From Sipunculus nudus (lineage: Eukaryota; Annelida; Sipuncula; Golfingiida; Sipunculidae): DNA of 64,000 nucleotides. This document shows positions 13,090-25,559 of this stretch, one piece after another. The notes below the pieces were generated by a model. That model worked only from the letters and a program-made list of their open reading frames with translations, was not told the DNA's origin and made no database searches. Where the stretch lies: positions 57,186,453 to 57,250,452 of the forward strand of contig CM049311.1 in NCBI GenBank assembly GCA_026874595.1. The letters run 5' to 3'. Made by a program: the position numbers and the translations under genes. Numbering within the stretch: position 1 is the stretch's first letter; each line of letters begins with the position of its first letter.

Positions 13090-13444
13090 GGTAATAAATT
13101 TGATGTGAGAGGGGCCAGGCAAAAGATGAGTCACCTTAACTACCTGGTGATAAGAGGTTAAGTTGAATACACCTGGTGACCAGTACAAGAAACATAACCA
13201 AGTCATCACATACTGTTGTTAGCTGAAGACGGAGGGGAGATGAAAAAGAAACTGTTGAAACGTTGAGGTCAATCAGTACATCAATAGTTTCTAGAGTCTG
13301 AGTGACCGCATGAAAGTGGATGTATATATAACAGGGGTTGTACCTGTTACCGACTCCAGGTACACTGAAGCCCGAGTACATTTTGTGTGATGTTTTCCTC
13401 ACTGCTAGCTTCTTTCACCAGTGCATGTTCCAAGTCCTCTTGTG

Positions 13445-13690
13445 TCTATTATAAACTTTATTTATTTTTCATGGATAATACAACAAGTTATAATAATTAA
13501 TACGAGGCACATTCCATGGCCTGGATGTTGGCCCTGGGTAGTCGGTAAGGGTGGGGGAAACCGGAGGATCCAGAGAAAACCACCAACCTTGGACAGGCCA
13601 TTACAACCCACTCTCATAGCCAGGCTGGGAATTGAACCCGGGTTGCCAGTGGAGAAGGCTGCTTAACCACTCAGCTGTCCAGACCTCAGT
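13445..13690 (-). mobile_element. tRNA-derived SINE
   Basis: On the minus strand the head resembles a Ser/Leu-type tRNA. It has an A-box-like CAGCTGAGTGGTTAAG (13662-13677) and a B-box-like GGGTTCAATTCCC (13627-13639). The middle contains CTCCGGTTTCCCCCACC, which resembles the conserved central domain of V-type and related SINEs. The end is AT-rich. The spacing is distorted for a functional tRNA and the sequence continues into SINE-like body and tail. A second, truncated copy lies at 44560-44700. Confidence 0.72.
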
Positions 13691-15596
13691 ACTATTAATT
13701 TCTTAACAAGAGTGGCTAAACCATGGCAAAACAATCTAAATAGGTTTGCTCCTTTTTCCAGATCTTTATATTAATCAAACCTTCTCCATAGGAAATGTTG
13801 AAAATTTGGAAAAGATACAACACCAGATGAGTAAAATATTTGGTGTTATATAAATGTTAAGTGTGTCCTAATTTGTCCAAAATCTAAAATAAATGTAAAC
13901 AGAAAAGGGTTAAATGGGCAGAGTCTCCCCTTGCCCCTGTCATGCTTTTCAACAATTTTGCTTGTGAGTTTTTGTATAATCTGCCAACAAACATAGAAAC
14001 CAACAGCAGACAAAATTGAAAACATACAATCCGTTTTAATTTAGCTTTGACACTGGAACTGGTAATGGAGAGGTGAAAAGGAAAAATAATAGTGTTATTT
14101 AGTGTATGTATTTGTATGACCTAGGTAAGCTAATTTTATATCCTGTGTGGGAGAAGCAGTCTAGGGAGTTGTTGTTGAGTAGTGATCTTGCGTGATAGGT
14201 AACTCTGAACAATTGAAAGATACTTATAATAGTGTCTGTGTCATAAGGTGTACTTGCTTGGTTCATTTATTATAAATTAAAACTGTGGTTCTGTTCTTTG
14301 ATTTGACAAATATGTTGTATGTTTTATGGCACCAACAAAGCAAAGTCACTAAGTATAAGATCTTCCCCTCTTACTCTCGGTACTATGTCTCCCAATTTTT
14401 TTTGCCAACCATTCATGTTATAAGTACATAAACATTGCTTGCTGCATGCAATTACCCCTGTGTCAGAGAATCAGCCGTTCCATCAAATAAGATATTATCA
14501 GAATATAGGTTGATTTAGGCTCAGAGCGTGACTGTAATGTTTATACCCAGCAGAGGCAGTAGAGTGAACTCTGAAGGTAAACTTACATCAGTTCTGAAGT
14601 GGTAACTTTTATTATTGGTAATTTAACTTAAACTTAAAATATGTGGAGTGACAGAAATAAGTGTACCTCTTAATTCAGACACTGATATAACTGTCTATAT
14701 GATGTCAGAATATATTAACCCAGAAGGTATGGTTATTGCAAAACGAGAATCAATCTAACTTCAGTCCTATCTGGAGGACAGTGCTTACATACACGTGTGG
14801 AGTCTAATAAAATAACATGTTTTAATTGTGTTCTACCGTTCCTTCATCAAGGCAAAACCTATGTTTCATTCTGTGGCACAAAATTTTATGTTTACACAAA
14901 TATAAAAAAGGCCTTAATGGTTTGGTGTACTGTTCTCTGATTAAATTTGGAGGGAAGCCTGTATGTGTGTGACTGGATGACAGGTTGTCTGTGTCATCAA
15001 TTATCTGAAGTCATTATTTGTTCAGTCTGACATGCCTGAAACTGAGCTTGTGTTTGTGAAATATGAAATGTGAAATATTCCTTGAATTATTTCTTAAATA
15101 AACAAATATGCCATCGCCTACTTGATAATAGATCGACAGATGCTCTGCACCATTCACACAAAAATGAGCAAGAGGTTATACAGAACAGTACAGAGGTCAC
15201 CAGGTACATTTGATAAGGGTTTTGCTGAAGGTGACTCAAAAGGTCATGGACAGTATGGAAGGTGTATACAGGTCAAAAAGTGTATTTATTTTGATGTATT
15301 ATTCATGTACATAGTTCTGAATAAAAAATTGTAATCTAAGTAGTAAGTAATTAGTGTGGGCTTGGAGACAAGCATAATGTGTAATACATGTTCAGCCTTG
15401 TGTATTATTAATTAACTGCACCTTTATTAAGCTGACTCATGAAACTGCTACATTACTAGTGCCATATATATAATTTGTCTACCTTACCATGACAACCACT
15501 ATTTTCAGTTCTGCTGTGGCATGTGAAAATGTATGTGTCACAATTAAATTTCCTAGATAGGACTGTGTATTTTAACATCAGTCATTTAAGCAGAGA
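13691..15596. other. intronic-looking DNA
   Basis: About 1.9 kb with short open frames only and no consistent splice pairs. I see no RNA gene or element terminus. Confidence 0.45.
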
Positions 15597-16720
15597 TTTT
15601 TAGCGAACCTGTGAGCTTATGCGATGGCGTGGCGTCCTCCGTCCGTCGTAAGCCGACTGCGGTCCAGGGCTGGCTTTCCGCCGTCCATGGCTGTAAGTCA
15701 GAAACCGTTGGAGCTAGCAGCTCCAAATAACATGTAAAAATTAGTCACATGTGAAACTTGGTGCCCTGGAGCTTATTATTGGGTATCTGCATTAATTTAT
15801 ATTTTAAAGAGAAAAAGCTTAAAAACCTTTAAAAATCTTCTTCTCTAAAACTATCAAGCCAAATTGTCCAATATTTCCCTGAAATGATCCCTGGAACAAT
15901 CTTTTTCAAGTTTGTTTGAATGATACCAGTTCAGAGTTTTTTGGCTGAGTTACAGGAGGTTGAACTTAGTCATCTGTCCAAAAAAGCACACTAAAATTAA
16001 AATTTCAGAAACGGCTAGAGCTATAATCACCAAATTTTATACCAATGTTTGTCACATATGTCATAACTGATTTTGAGGTATTGGTGGTGCCACCAACATT
16101 GATGTGTTTTTTACAAGCGAAAATGTATTTTTACTCTGCTCTGCAGACATCCAAGCTCATATCTCGGGAACCATTTGACCGATTGGGCCAAAATTTTGCA
16201 TGTGTATAGATCTCACATAGCTCTTCATCATAGGCAGAACTGGTGGCGCCACCTGCAACCAATTTTTGCAGAGTGTCCATCTGTTCATCTGCATTTAGAT
16301 AATATCACTTGTATCTCAGCAGTGGTTTGACTTTTCCAGCTGAAATTTTGCAGGTTTATACATCCTGGATAGCTTTCTCGATTTTATGACAGGTAGGGCC
16401 ACCTACATTCATGTTTACTCTGCAGACATCCAAGCTCATATCTCGAGAACCGTTTGACCGATTGGGCCAAAATTTTGCTTGTGTATAGGTCTCACATAGC
16501 TCTTCATCATAAGATAAACTGGTGGCGCCACCTGCAGCCACTTATGAACACCCCTCATCTGTTCATCTGCCTTGGGATAAAATCACTCATATCTCAGCAG
16601 TGGGTTGACTTATCCACCAGAAATTTTGCAGGTTTATACATCCTGGACAATTTTTTTCGATTTTATGACAGGTGGCACCACCTACATTCACATTTAAGCT
16701 GCAGACATCCATGCTAATAT
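15597..16720 (+). mobile_element. GTCCGTC-class repeat with two 279-bp internal units
   Basis: It begins TTTTTAGCGAACCTGTGAGC, then GCGATGGCGTGGCG and CCGTCCGTCG, the same beginning as the repeat at 38326. The right half contains a tandem duplication. TGCAGACATCCAAGC starts at 16142 and again at 16421, and a third partial start (TGCAGACATCCATGC) lies at 16700, an exact 279-base period twice. Each unit ends in a GGTGGCGCCACCT-like palindrome. No coding capacity is seen. Confidence 0.7.
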
Positions 16721-17790
16721 GCAACACACCTCTTTCTATTCCCCTTTTCCACTTAATCCATGCCTCACTTCACCCGTCCCACTCTGATTTCTGCGGATAC
16801 ACATAGTCGCTTGTCGACTACCCATATTCTAGTTTCAAAATGTCCTAGTCTGAAACTTGCAGGTCCAAAATGTCCATTTTGCTGAAATCATAATGACTAA
16901 GGTAGATATGCAGGACTTTAAAGGATTAATATTAAATTTTAAAAATAAACCTCCATTCATACTCCAAAACTTTGCACAGGTTCGCATTAGGCCTGTAGGC
17001 CTTGTTTTATAGTTTTATTGTGTAAATCTGAAGTTTGACTTATAATAATTTACCAAATGTGAAGGCTGGCTTGTGGCCATTAAAATTCAAGGGAAAGCAT
17101 TGGAATCTTCAATAATACCGAGTGGAAACTAAAATGAGGCTCTGCCATTAACATCTGAACCTCTGAACACTGACAATTATATATCACTGTATGCTGCATG
17201 TTATTTCTGCCTCCAGATTCAGAATTAAAGGGTACCGTCTAAGTGATGACTGTATACTCATATTATTAGGTATTGTGATTTGGTGATGTAACAGCTAGCT
17301 GAGCTGATTGGGAGTACTTGGTAACTTGAACATAGATATTTCCAGGTGGGAATCACAGATTCTGGTAAACACAAATTACCATACCTCTGTGACAGAGATT
17401 TATGTTCTGGTGTCTTATAACATGGGTCTTTGTCTAGTACTACATTGTAGTGTTTGTGATACCAACATCCGTAACAATTGGTACCCCTTCCAGAACTTTT
17501 ATTGGTGTCCCCTGGCTTGTCTTCATCTGTTTCATTTTTGCCAGAGCTCAAATCTCATTTGACTATATATATCCCTGGACAGAAATGATGCATGTCTTTG
17601 CTACAGCTTTTAAGTTTAATAAACGGTATAGCTTTACAGGTTAATCATGAGTATACCTATTTCAGTAGTGTAAAACTGTAATTATGGGCCTGAAGCAATT
17701 GAGAACAAGAATAAGTGTAATAATAGTAATTTTAAGCAAGGTTCTGTGTCAATGATTCTGCATTAAAAAATACTTTCAAATGTGTGCTTT
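16721..17790. other. intronic-looking DNA
   Basis: I see no supported gene. Open frames around 17258-17644 overlap on both strands and have no consistent splice context. Confidence 0.4.
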
Positions 17791-17960
17791 TAATTAAACC
17801 CTTGCTGGGGATGAGGTTTTATGGTTCTGTAACTTTGTTAGTTTGTGTATCAGCAAATTTACTCAAAATTTATGAACTAATTTTAATGAAATTTTGTTGA
17901 GGGTTCAGGTTCATCACAGCTGAGAAACCATCCATTAAATTTTAGAGGTATTCTGGATTA
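17791..17960 (+). mobile_element. degenerate copy of the element at 39499
   Basis: It shares the order GAGGTT-ATG, GTTAGTTTGTGT, AGCAAATTTACTCAAAA, TTTTAATGAAATTTTG and AATTTT-GAGGT-ATCTGGAT with the Helitron-like repeat at 39499-39786, but the 3' terminus is absent. Confidence 0.5.
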
Positions 17961-18024
17961 TCACAATATGATTTAGTTTAAAGGATTCAATACCATTGTG
18001 AGTAAGGGTTGTTTCTTTATCGTC

Positions 18025-18048
18025 GGGGGGGGGGGGGGGGGGGGGGGG
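18025..18048 (+). repeat. 24-base G homopolymer
   Basis: An uninterrupted run of G in AT-rich surroundings. It is long enough to form stacked G-quadruplexes. Confidence 0.95.
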
Positions 18049-18250
18049 CAGAGACAGTCACTCATATTAGTGGCCACCTTTGTTCTAGAGCTGACCTGTG
18101 ATCCCTCCATGGAGTGTATGAACTGTGCCACACATTTTTCTGTGTCTTGCAGGCAGAGTTTAAGTGGGGTCCTGGTGGAGCTACAGTTTACTACTACTTT
18201 TCTAGTTTTGATTATTATTATATCATATTATTTAAATTATAACCTCTCTA

Positions 18251-18642
18251 TCTATATACTACTAAAATTGCCCTGTCTGTCCGTCTGTTCCAGAAAACCC
18301 ACAGAAACAGGCCATGAGAGTGGGCCAGTTTTGTTATCAGCGTCAGTCAGATGCCCTAACGTACAGAACGCATACCAATGTGGCACTTCCACTTGCACAC
18401 AATTGAATTCCGGGAAGCTTCACATCACAGGTCTTTCACACAAAATCACATGGCTGTCCACCTTGCAATTGCTATCCTTCACCTTAGCCAATTACCATAA
18501 AGACATAAATAATTGGTTCCATATTGAGCACCAGATGTCTCTACCTTACGGGTCTGGGGAGTTTGCTACCTTGTTGGTCTGGGGACACACTACACAGCAA
18601 TATACCCTTCCTCTGCAATGGGACCTGGTCCCCATAGTCTAG
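18251..18642 (+). mobile_element. 392-bp non-autonomous Helitron
   Basis: The 5' end reads A|TCTATATACTACTAAAAT, the AT-rich TC start typical of Helitrons. The 3' end has a GC-rich hairpin GGGACC-T-GGTCCC (18620-18632), then CATAGT, then CTAG|T. It therefore sits between a host A and a host T as Helitrons do, with no target duplication. It has no Rep/helicase coding capacity; the overlapping open frame is incidental. A GTCTGTCCGTCTGTTCC tract lies just inside the 5' end. Confidence 0.85.
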
Positions 18643-18649
18643 TTTGAAC

Positions 18650-19974
18650 TAAAGGAACCAGAGGACAATGTGGATAGTGAAATGCCCACTGAACATGTTT
18701 GCCCAAAATTTTCATCTTTATTATAAGAACGTCTACTGAAATGTCACCATGGAATGACTTGTCATGTCAAATATATAAACGGTAAAGTTTGATGAAGAAA
18801 CAAACATTATTTAATTTGGGCAATGCCTTAAGATCTGTAAGCTCAATATAACTTTCCTGCAAACAATTATCTGATCAGGTGCCTTTTTCCTTTGTTCTTA
18901 CCGTATCACTGACATTTGAGCTCACATAGCTTATATGGGGCTCTGATATTATTATTAAAAGTTGGATGTTGCTTTTCATCAGAAATAAGGTGTCGATACA
19001 GGGGCAACTGATGATATAGATACAATAATAAAATGATAATGTATCAGTGCACCTGCATATCATTACAGATTAGAAGTCATGCCAACCTCACAGCAAACAC
19101 AGGTATAAACTTTACACTCCTTGATTGAGGCATGAAGTAGTGTCTTGGATTCTGTATGGAAGGTATTTAACATTCTGGTCAAGTAGTGAAACCTGAGCTG
19201 GGATGATCCCAGATTAATCCCAATCCTTGCTGGCATAAACTTCCAGGGGAGAGTTTGTTGTTTTGGAGCTAATACATTTGCTCAACCCCTGGGATGTTTG
19301 TCCATGTCTGTCTTGTTTGAGCTCAGCATGACCTTTGAGATATGATTACCTGTAGCTCAAGATATAATCCAGTCCACTAAAACCTCATCACAGGAGGCTG
19401 TGTACAGGTGTGTCAAGAATGAACACAGAGGTGTCTACATTTTACCACTTGTCCATATGTTTGTTTAGCATGGCCTTGAATTTTATTTACCTCCACCAGT
19501 AGAAATGACATTTTCCTTGATTGGTTGTTTTTGTCAATTAGCAATTTAACTTATACATATACATATGAACAGATTTTGATTATATTTTGTCGGAGTCACA
19601 AATTGCTAAATCTTGGAGGTAATCTGGATAACAAAAATATGTTTTTGTTGAAATAGTACTTTACCATTGCAAGTAGGGCAATTGAGACATATGTCATTGA
19701 TAAGTATTAGTAGTACTTAATTAAGTGTTGTAAATTTCTGAACATGAGGCCAGAAAAAAATAAAAGGTATGGTTGTCAGGCACTTTTTTTTCAGAAATCA
19801 GTGCAGGCGGACAGTATTTTATTTTTGACCTTTTTTTGTAGGTTTCATTAAAAATGTCATATGATCAGGGAAAGCATGAATTTTTTTTGCTAAACATGTA
19901 AAAGCACTTTTACATATAAAATTGTATTATTTATCTTCTTGGAAAATAAAATTCAAAATAAAAAGTTTTGATGC
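18650..19974. other. intronic-looking DNA with a degenerate repeat
   Basis: No gene is supported. The stretch 19490-19640 contains a weak match (CCTCCACCAG, TTAGCAATTTAACT, TCTTGGAGGTAATCTGGAT) to the Helitron-like element at 39499. Confidence 0.4.
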
Positions 19975-19996
19975 GGGGGGGGGGGGGGGGGGGGGG
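19975..19996 (+). repeat. 22-base G homopolymer
   Basis: The second long G-run within 2 kb, also on the plus strand. Confidence 0.95.
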
Positions 19997-21040
19997 ATTG
20001 ACACAAGCATTGCCTGAGAACCACACCTGTTATTTTTTTTGGCCTAATGAATGTGCACAGAATTGAAGTCACCTTTGTCCTGCCAGGCAGAGCTAACCTT
20101 TTTAGTGAATGATGACACACATTGCTTTCCTTGTGTATTCATTATAATCCCAGTGTCAGTGTTCTAAAGAATAGTGAGACTACCCTTTAACAGTGTTCTC
20201 AAGTAAAATTAGGCTTTGGACAACACATTAGATTGGTTTCCTGGACTGCTGTTAAAAAAGATCGGATTTTCAACATCTTTATTTCATTATCACTGACAGA
20301 ATTTATATAATGACTTTAAATAAATCATGCATCCTCATCTTGCAAAAAAAAAATGGGACATATATTTTATAATTTTTAATAAGATCTTAATTAATTCTGT
20401 TGCATTAATTTAATTCCTACTTCTGATACTTTTTCCCTGATTTGTTCTCAGAGTGAGATTACTGTCTGAAATTTTGCCAAAGATAATATGCCTTGTCATA
20501 AGGGAGTAAAGCATGGTGAGCTCACTTCAGAGAGTGGATGAGTTACATAGCATTGTCTGCATATCTCGCCAATGAAGAAAAAAGTGTTGGAATTCTGACA
20601 ATGTGGCTATAAAATATGAGGAAAACCTGCTGTCAATGGGGAGGATAATTGATGGCATTTCGGTCAGTACCTGGGGCAAATAGACTGCATGATCCACATG
20701 ATAAGGGCACCTGGAAGAAGTGACTGGTGGGTACCAGCAGCTCAAGATGTAACACTGCAGGGTGTGTCTTATTTTATGCTGCTGTTGTATATCATGTAGT
20801 GATGGTTGTTACTAGTATATAACAGTGAGCCTGACTTAATGATTAGTTTATGTATGTACCTTGGTCCAGCAAGCTAGAGATCTTTACTGCCACGAAACCA
20901 TTACAGCAACAGTTAATTAAATCTTCATCATCTTCTTAGATGTGCCTGGTACTGGTGATTACCTGGCAGGCCTGAATGCCAGCCACCCAGTAACAATATC
21001 CAGAAACTTACCTGTATACACCTGTGGTTTATAGAACATA
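19997..21040. other. intronic-looking DNA
   Basis: I see nothing supportable apart from short homopolymers. Confidence 0.4.
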
Positions 21041-21045
21041 TACCA

Positions 21046-21187
21046 GTATATATATATATATATATACATACATACCATGACATATTTATATAGAATAGAA
21101 GGTAGAAGGTAGAAGAAGAGTAGAAGGTGTTGTTTTTCTCCAGAGTCACCTATATATATATATATATACACATACATACCGTGACAT
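21046..21187. repeat. duplicated (TA)n-CATACATACC block
   Basis: The order (TA)n, CATACATACC, GTGACATAT occurs at 21046-21086 and again at 21151-21187. A purine-rich GAATAGAAGGTAGAAGG stretch lies between the copies. Confidence 0.8.
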
Positions 21188-21943
21188 ATACACTTTGGTT
21201 GGTTTCATATTTGTGAGTTTATATTTTTGCAATTTTTTTTAGTGTTTCACAAGGATTCAATTTTTGTGGTCACACCATAAGTAAACTACATAGTGTGTAT
21301 CCATTATGTTATATTTAAGTGCTCAAAATCTGAATAATAAAGATGCCAAAGGACGAGTGGAAATTCTGGTCCATTATTGGCAGATAATATGCTGCATGCA
21401 TAGATAATGTACATAACACACCAATGAGGCCATTAAAAGTACAAACCACTCTCCAGATACCTGTGTTGATGGGGCATCTTTAATTCATCAAAGTTTTATC
21501 ATGAGATATTATTTTTTATGTATAGATGAAAGATGAATTGAAAAAAATTATTGCAGGACAATCCACACAACACAGTACATGTCTTAATCCAGTGTCTTAA
21601 TCTTTGTTTTATAAAGTCTTTGAATTTAAGCATCTTATTCAGCTTATTATTCACTATTGCATACAGGTGATGGAAAATATGCTTTAGTGAGAACTACTAT
21701 CTGTATGATTCAATTAAAATAAACATGTTTATACTATGATTTCTAGTTTTTAATATAGTTTCTGTGTTGAAATAAAAAAAAAATAATCCGGTTAGTAAAT
21801 ACTGGTAAATAAATATTGACAGTTTGAATAGTCTATGGTGACATTAAGAAATTAAAACATGGACATGATGATTCATACCCCTTAGTTTGAAGGGTTTGTA
21901 TATTCCATTGAATGTGTGAATAGCACAGATAACAGTAAACATG
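21188..21943. other. intronic-looking DNA
   Basis: AT-rich DNA with no supported feature up to the TA target site of the next element. Confidence 0.4.
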
Positions 21944-21945
21944 TA

Positions 21946-22914
21946 CAGTGAAACTCCTACTTGCGGACAACTCAGTAATGCGGACAACTCACTAATGCGG
22001 CCACTCAATCTCAGTCCCTTCAATTTTGCCTCTATATTATGTTTAACGTAAACTCAGTTAAGCAGACAACTCACTATCCCAGACAACGAACAAACTTTCC
22101 CGTCCCGGCTGGGTATTCAGTACATATTACGACCCCTCTAAAGTGGACAGACATCGCTAGATCTATTTTTGTTCATATATTTTCGGGAGACGGCGCTCCG
22201 AGGTCATGACCTCGTATGATGTGGGGACAAGCGTAATTTGGTGAACCATTGAAATGTTATATGTAAATATACACTCGAAATTGTTCTTTATTTCTATATG
22301 TATATAGCTCAGTAATTATTATATTAAGATTGGCAGGTCAATTAGTTAAAGATGATCTTTTAAATTGGAACAGCATTTCATTCTACAAGACCGCCATCAA
22401 ACACTTCCCTTCATGCTTTGTGATTGGCCTCCGGCCCTGGGAGCCGTAATTCGTTTGCAACAGTTTAAACTTTGTTATGGTGAATGCGTGGTGAAGACTA
22501 TCCTTTAAGTTTAACAAGTAATCATTCTGTCTGGATGCTACCAATAATCTATCTTCAGTATGCCTATAGTGCAACCATCCAGAATCTGTCGTTTGTTTAG
22601 AAGATGAAGCATAGTACGTCAAAGTGATCGAACCTGCCAAGATTACGGTAGTGTGCGAGGCCTAGCTGACAGTTGTCTTTCTTTTTTTAATCAAATATAA
22701 ATTATAAATTACATATTTCAGCTATTTTAAAAATGATTTAAATCAGATTTATGTAGCCTATTTCAAATTAGGCGTTCATTTAATCAAAACACAGGATATC
22801 AGAAATATTCAATGACGAATTGACGCAATATGCCAATCCTCTAAACAGGACAACTCACTAATACGGACAAAATCCTCCAGTCCCTTGAGTGTCCGGCTTA
22901 GGGGAGTTTCACTG
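21946..22914. mobile_element. pogo/Tigger-like non-autonomous DNA transposon
   Basis: Terminal inverted repeats CAGTGAAACTCC and GGAGTTTCACTG are perfect over 12 bp. Both ends are flanked by TA (21944-21945 and 22915-22916), the Tc1/mariner/pogo target duplication. Subterminal CGGACAACTCACTAAT motifs recur at both ends, as expected for transposase-binding sites. The 969-bp body has no transposase frame; an 85-codon minus frame at 22383-22640 has no recognised domain. Confidence 0.85.
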
Positions 22915-23172
22915 TACACTCCTTATAAATCACAGTCCTCCCAGATCTCCTTTGTTTTAACTGCTGCTTTGTAAAGAAGCTTAGCAAGATTCTGTGGGTT
23001 CCATCACCAATGCTGGCACAGAGCAAAGAAGTGTAATCAGGACCATCGAGATCAAGGTCTTGCATTGTGCATCCAGCTCCGAATTTGCCTTTCTTGCTCT
23101 TTTGATCAGATTTCACTGGTTCTGTGAGTGAACATGTCCACGTGTATCTGTTTATTTGTTTTTCACCACAGG

Positions 23173-23212
23173 TCGTGCCCAGGACAAGCTTATTCCTACT
23201 GGTTTACAACAG
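23173..23212 (+). CDS. candidate 40-bp exon of the plus-strand Cys-pair gene
   Basis: A strong acceptor (TTTATTTGTTTTTCACCACAG) precedes it and ACA|GTAAGAA follows. Read with two leading bases it gives RAQDKLIPTGLQ and ends two bases into a codon. The exon at 34219 supplies exactly one leading base to finish that codon, so the two join in phase without a stop. I do not recognise the peptide. Support comes from splice signals and phase; a chance microexon cannot be excluded. Confidence 0.42.
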
Positions 23213-25045
23213 TAAGAATATAGTTTTAGATGGAAATATTGAAAATAATATTTTAAGAAGAAAACACTGTATATTTAACATACTTAGTATGTGGTATGTG
23301 AATTGGTCCCCTTTTGGTGTCAGTGCCAAGCTTATAGCAGGTCTGAAAGAAAAACTGCATGATGTTCAGATAATTACAGTCTGGGTTTGTATCTAATGAG
23401 ACAATTAGTATGCACTGATTGAATGTTTTGAATCACAATTTGAAAACGAAAGGTCTTGACTTTTGCTGATATATCAGGGGTGCACTCTTTACAGCACAAA
23501 TGATTTCCTTAAGTTTCAGTATTCAGTCCCATGTGTATGAAATAATGTAAATATCTGGATGAGATCTGTTTCAGGGTGATTTGAATGTCAGCCACTATGC
23601 TTTAAGTGAGGCGTTTACACTTACTGAAAGTACAGGAGAGTCAATGATTGAGTCTTGAATCAAAGTAAAATTCATGTGAAGCAGTAACTTGGGATTGGTA
23701 GAGGCAGTCTGGAAGGGAGGTATGTATTTATGCTTGGATCTGTGTCAAGACCTGGTCATGGTCCAAATTTTGTGTTGTTCCTTGTAAACAGATGTAAAAA
23801 TAAATCCATTTAAATTTTGTAGTGGTAAATGGTTATTCTAACAAATTAACCAACAAACACAGGTGAACAGGTCGTACATGACATATAGATAAAAATACAA
23901 TAAGCTGTCATCAAAAGTGGATCCCGTCAGTGAAGGAAGCTTAGAGGAAGCCACTACAGCCTGAGTCAGGATATGCAGTCAATTAATGGGGTTCAGGTGT
24001 TTTCACAGATTCACTTATAAAATATTACGCCTCCTCAAAATCTGTAGTTTTCAAGTGAACTCCAAGTTGTCAAGACCTTGATTTTTTTATTTCCAACTGA
24101 ATCTGTTCCTTCAAGCCTTACAGGTATTTATTAGTTAAAATCAGACATATATGTTAGAGATGCCACTGTTCCCTTACCAATAGTTGCAAAGAGCACTTGG
24201 TCAGAAGTCAAAAGAACACATAAAGGGAATACACAGTAACAGGGAATACACATGCATAAACAGTAAAGGTTGGTATTATATTTTTTATGGTATTGAATGG
24301 TCTCAAGTAAACTGTCATCAAATACCCTTGGTGGTCTAAGTTTGACAAATGATCTGCTAGTGGATGGTTGCTTCTGTAGAACAGTATTCTTTGTTGATCA
24401 GGAGGTGAAGTGTATGACAGCCATGATGAATAGGGCAGCAGAAGACAGTCCCAGGACAGACCTAAGGGGTAACAATTTAGTTTGTAATGACATCACCAGG
24501 ATTGACTGCTGATACAGACAGTATACCAAGGCTCTCAGAAAAAATGACCTGCCATTATATAGGTCCTGTATATCATGGCTTTAATATGGTCCTCAGATAC
24601 TCTGCTACAGCTGCCAAGGAATTATGACCCTGAGGTTTTGGAAGATTTGTTCAGCAAATGCTGTGGTTGGCTTAGTATTTGTGATGTTTAATTTTCCCCC
24701 GATTTTCCCATCTTGTCATTGTTTCACAAGGGTTCCATTTTTGCAATCTTACCATACATATTACATGATGACTGAATGTTCACCTATGTAAATGGAGCAT
24801 CTCTTTTCTGAATGTTTAATGATTATTTCCCTTTCTGAATTTAGCAATTATGAAACCTTCACAAACATAAAGCCAACCACTGTTATTATCTTGAGTAAGG
24901 CTTGTCTAAAAGGAATGGTTGAAAAAACAAAATAAAAAAATATATTTGTTTTTTGCAGTGCAAAAATAAATGTTTCCTCAGCCCCTATGGGCCATCCCAA
25001 AACATTAGGGGTAAAAATTAGCACTTTCTCTAAACAATCATTCAA
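23213..25045. other. intron-like DNA
   Basis: No exon with both good splice sites and coding character was found. Open frames such as 24297-24512 look random. Confidence 0.4.
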
Positions 25046-25460
25046 GATTTCAGCAGATTTGACCTTGAAGATCTAGGTCATGGTCACCAGTTTTTGAACT
25101 CCTCAGAGATTTTGGAAGAAAGAATTTGTGTCAAATCTTAGGGAAAAATACCTTATATGTCATAAGTTTTTGTTTTCACAAGACAATAACTATAATTTGG
25201 CTTATTTGACCCTGAAGATCCTGGTCAAGGTTGTTTGTTTTTAACTAGTCCAAGAACTTTGTTGTAACATTAGTGATCTCCCAAATGTGAGTACAAAATG
25301 TGAAATACTTCAATAGTTATAGGGTATTTGCACAAACATTTAATATTTCGGTAGATTTGACCTAGAAAATAAAGTCTGAGATTCTGGTAGAAACAATTGT
25401 GTTTCAATTTTTGGGAAAAAATATGCAGCCCTTCAAAAGTTATTGTGTTCACAAGATATC
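25046..25460. repeat. degenerate repeat with TTTGACC(T/C)TGAAGAT motifs
   Basis: A segment that pairs GATTTGACCTTGAAGATC with AGGTCATGGTC recurs in weaker form near 25205 and 25355. It is probably an old tandem repeat. It carries AGGTCA half-sites like other repeats in the window. Confidence 0.4.
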
Positions 25461-25559
25461 CTACAGAAAATGTGGATGAAAACAAAGATGGCACTGAAAA
25501 CAACATGTCTCTCCTGGAGGGTGGGAGAGACATAATAAGACATTATCCGTTTATTGACT

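Noticed and set aside
13627-13677. Possible tRNA gene on the minus strand
   Set aside because: A- and B-box-like motifs exist, but the acceptor and anticodon arms do not fold properly and the sequence continues into a SINE body.
17998-18642. 214-codon open frame
   Set aside because: It runs through a 24-base G homopolymer and then through a Helitron, ending in the Helitron's own CTAG.
22383-22640. 85-codon minus-strand frame
   Set aside because: It sits inside the pogo-like element and has no transposase motif, so it was kept only as a remark there.
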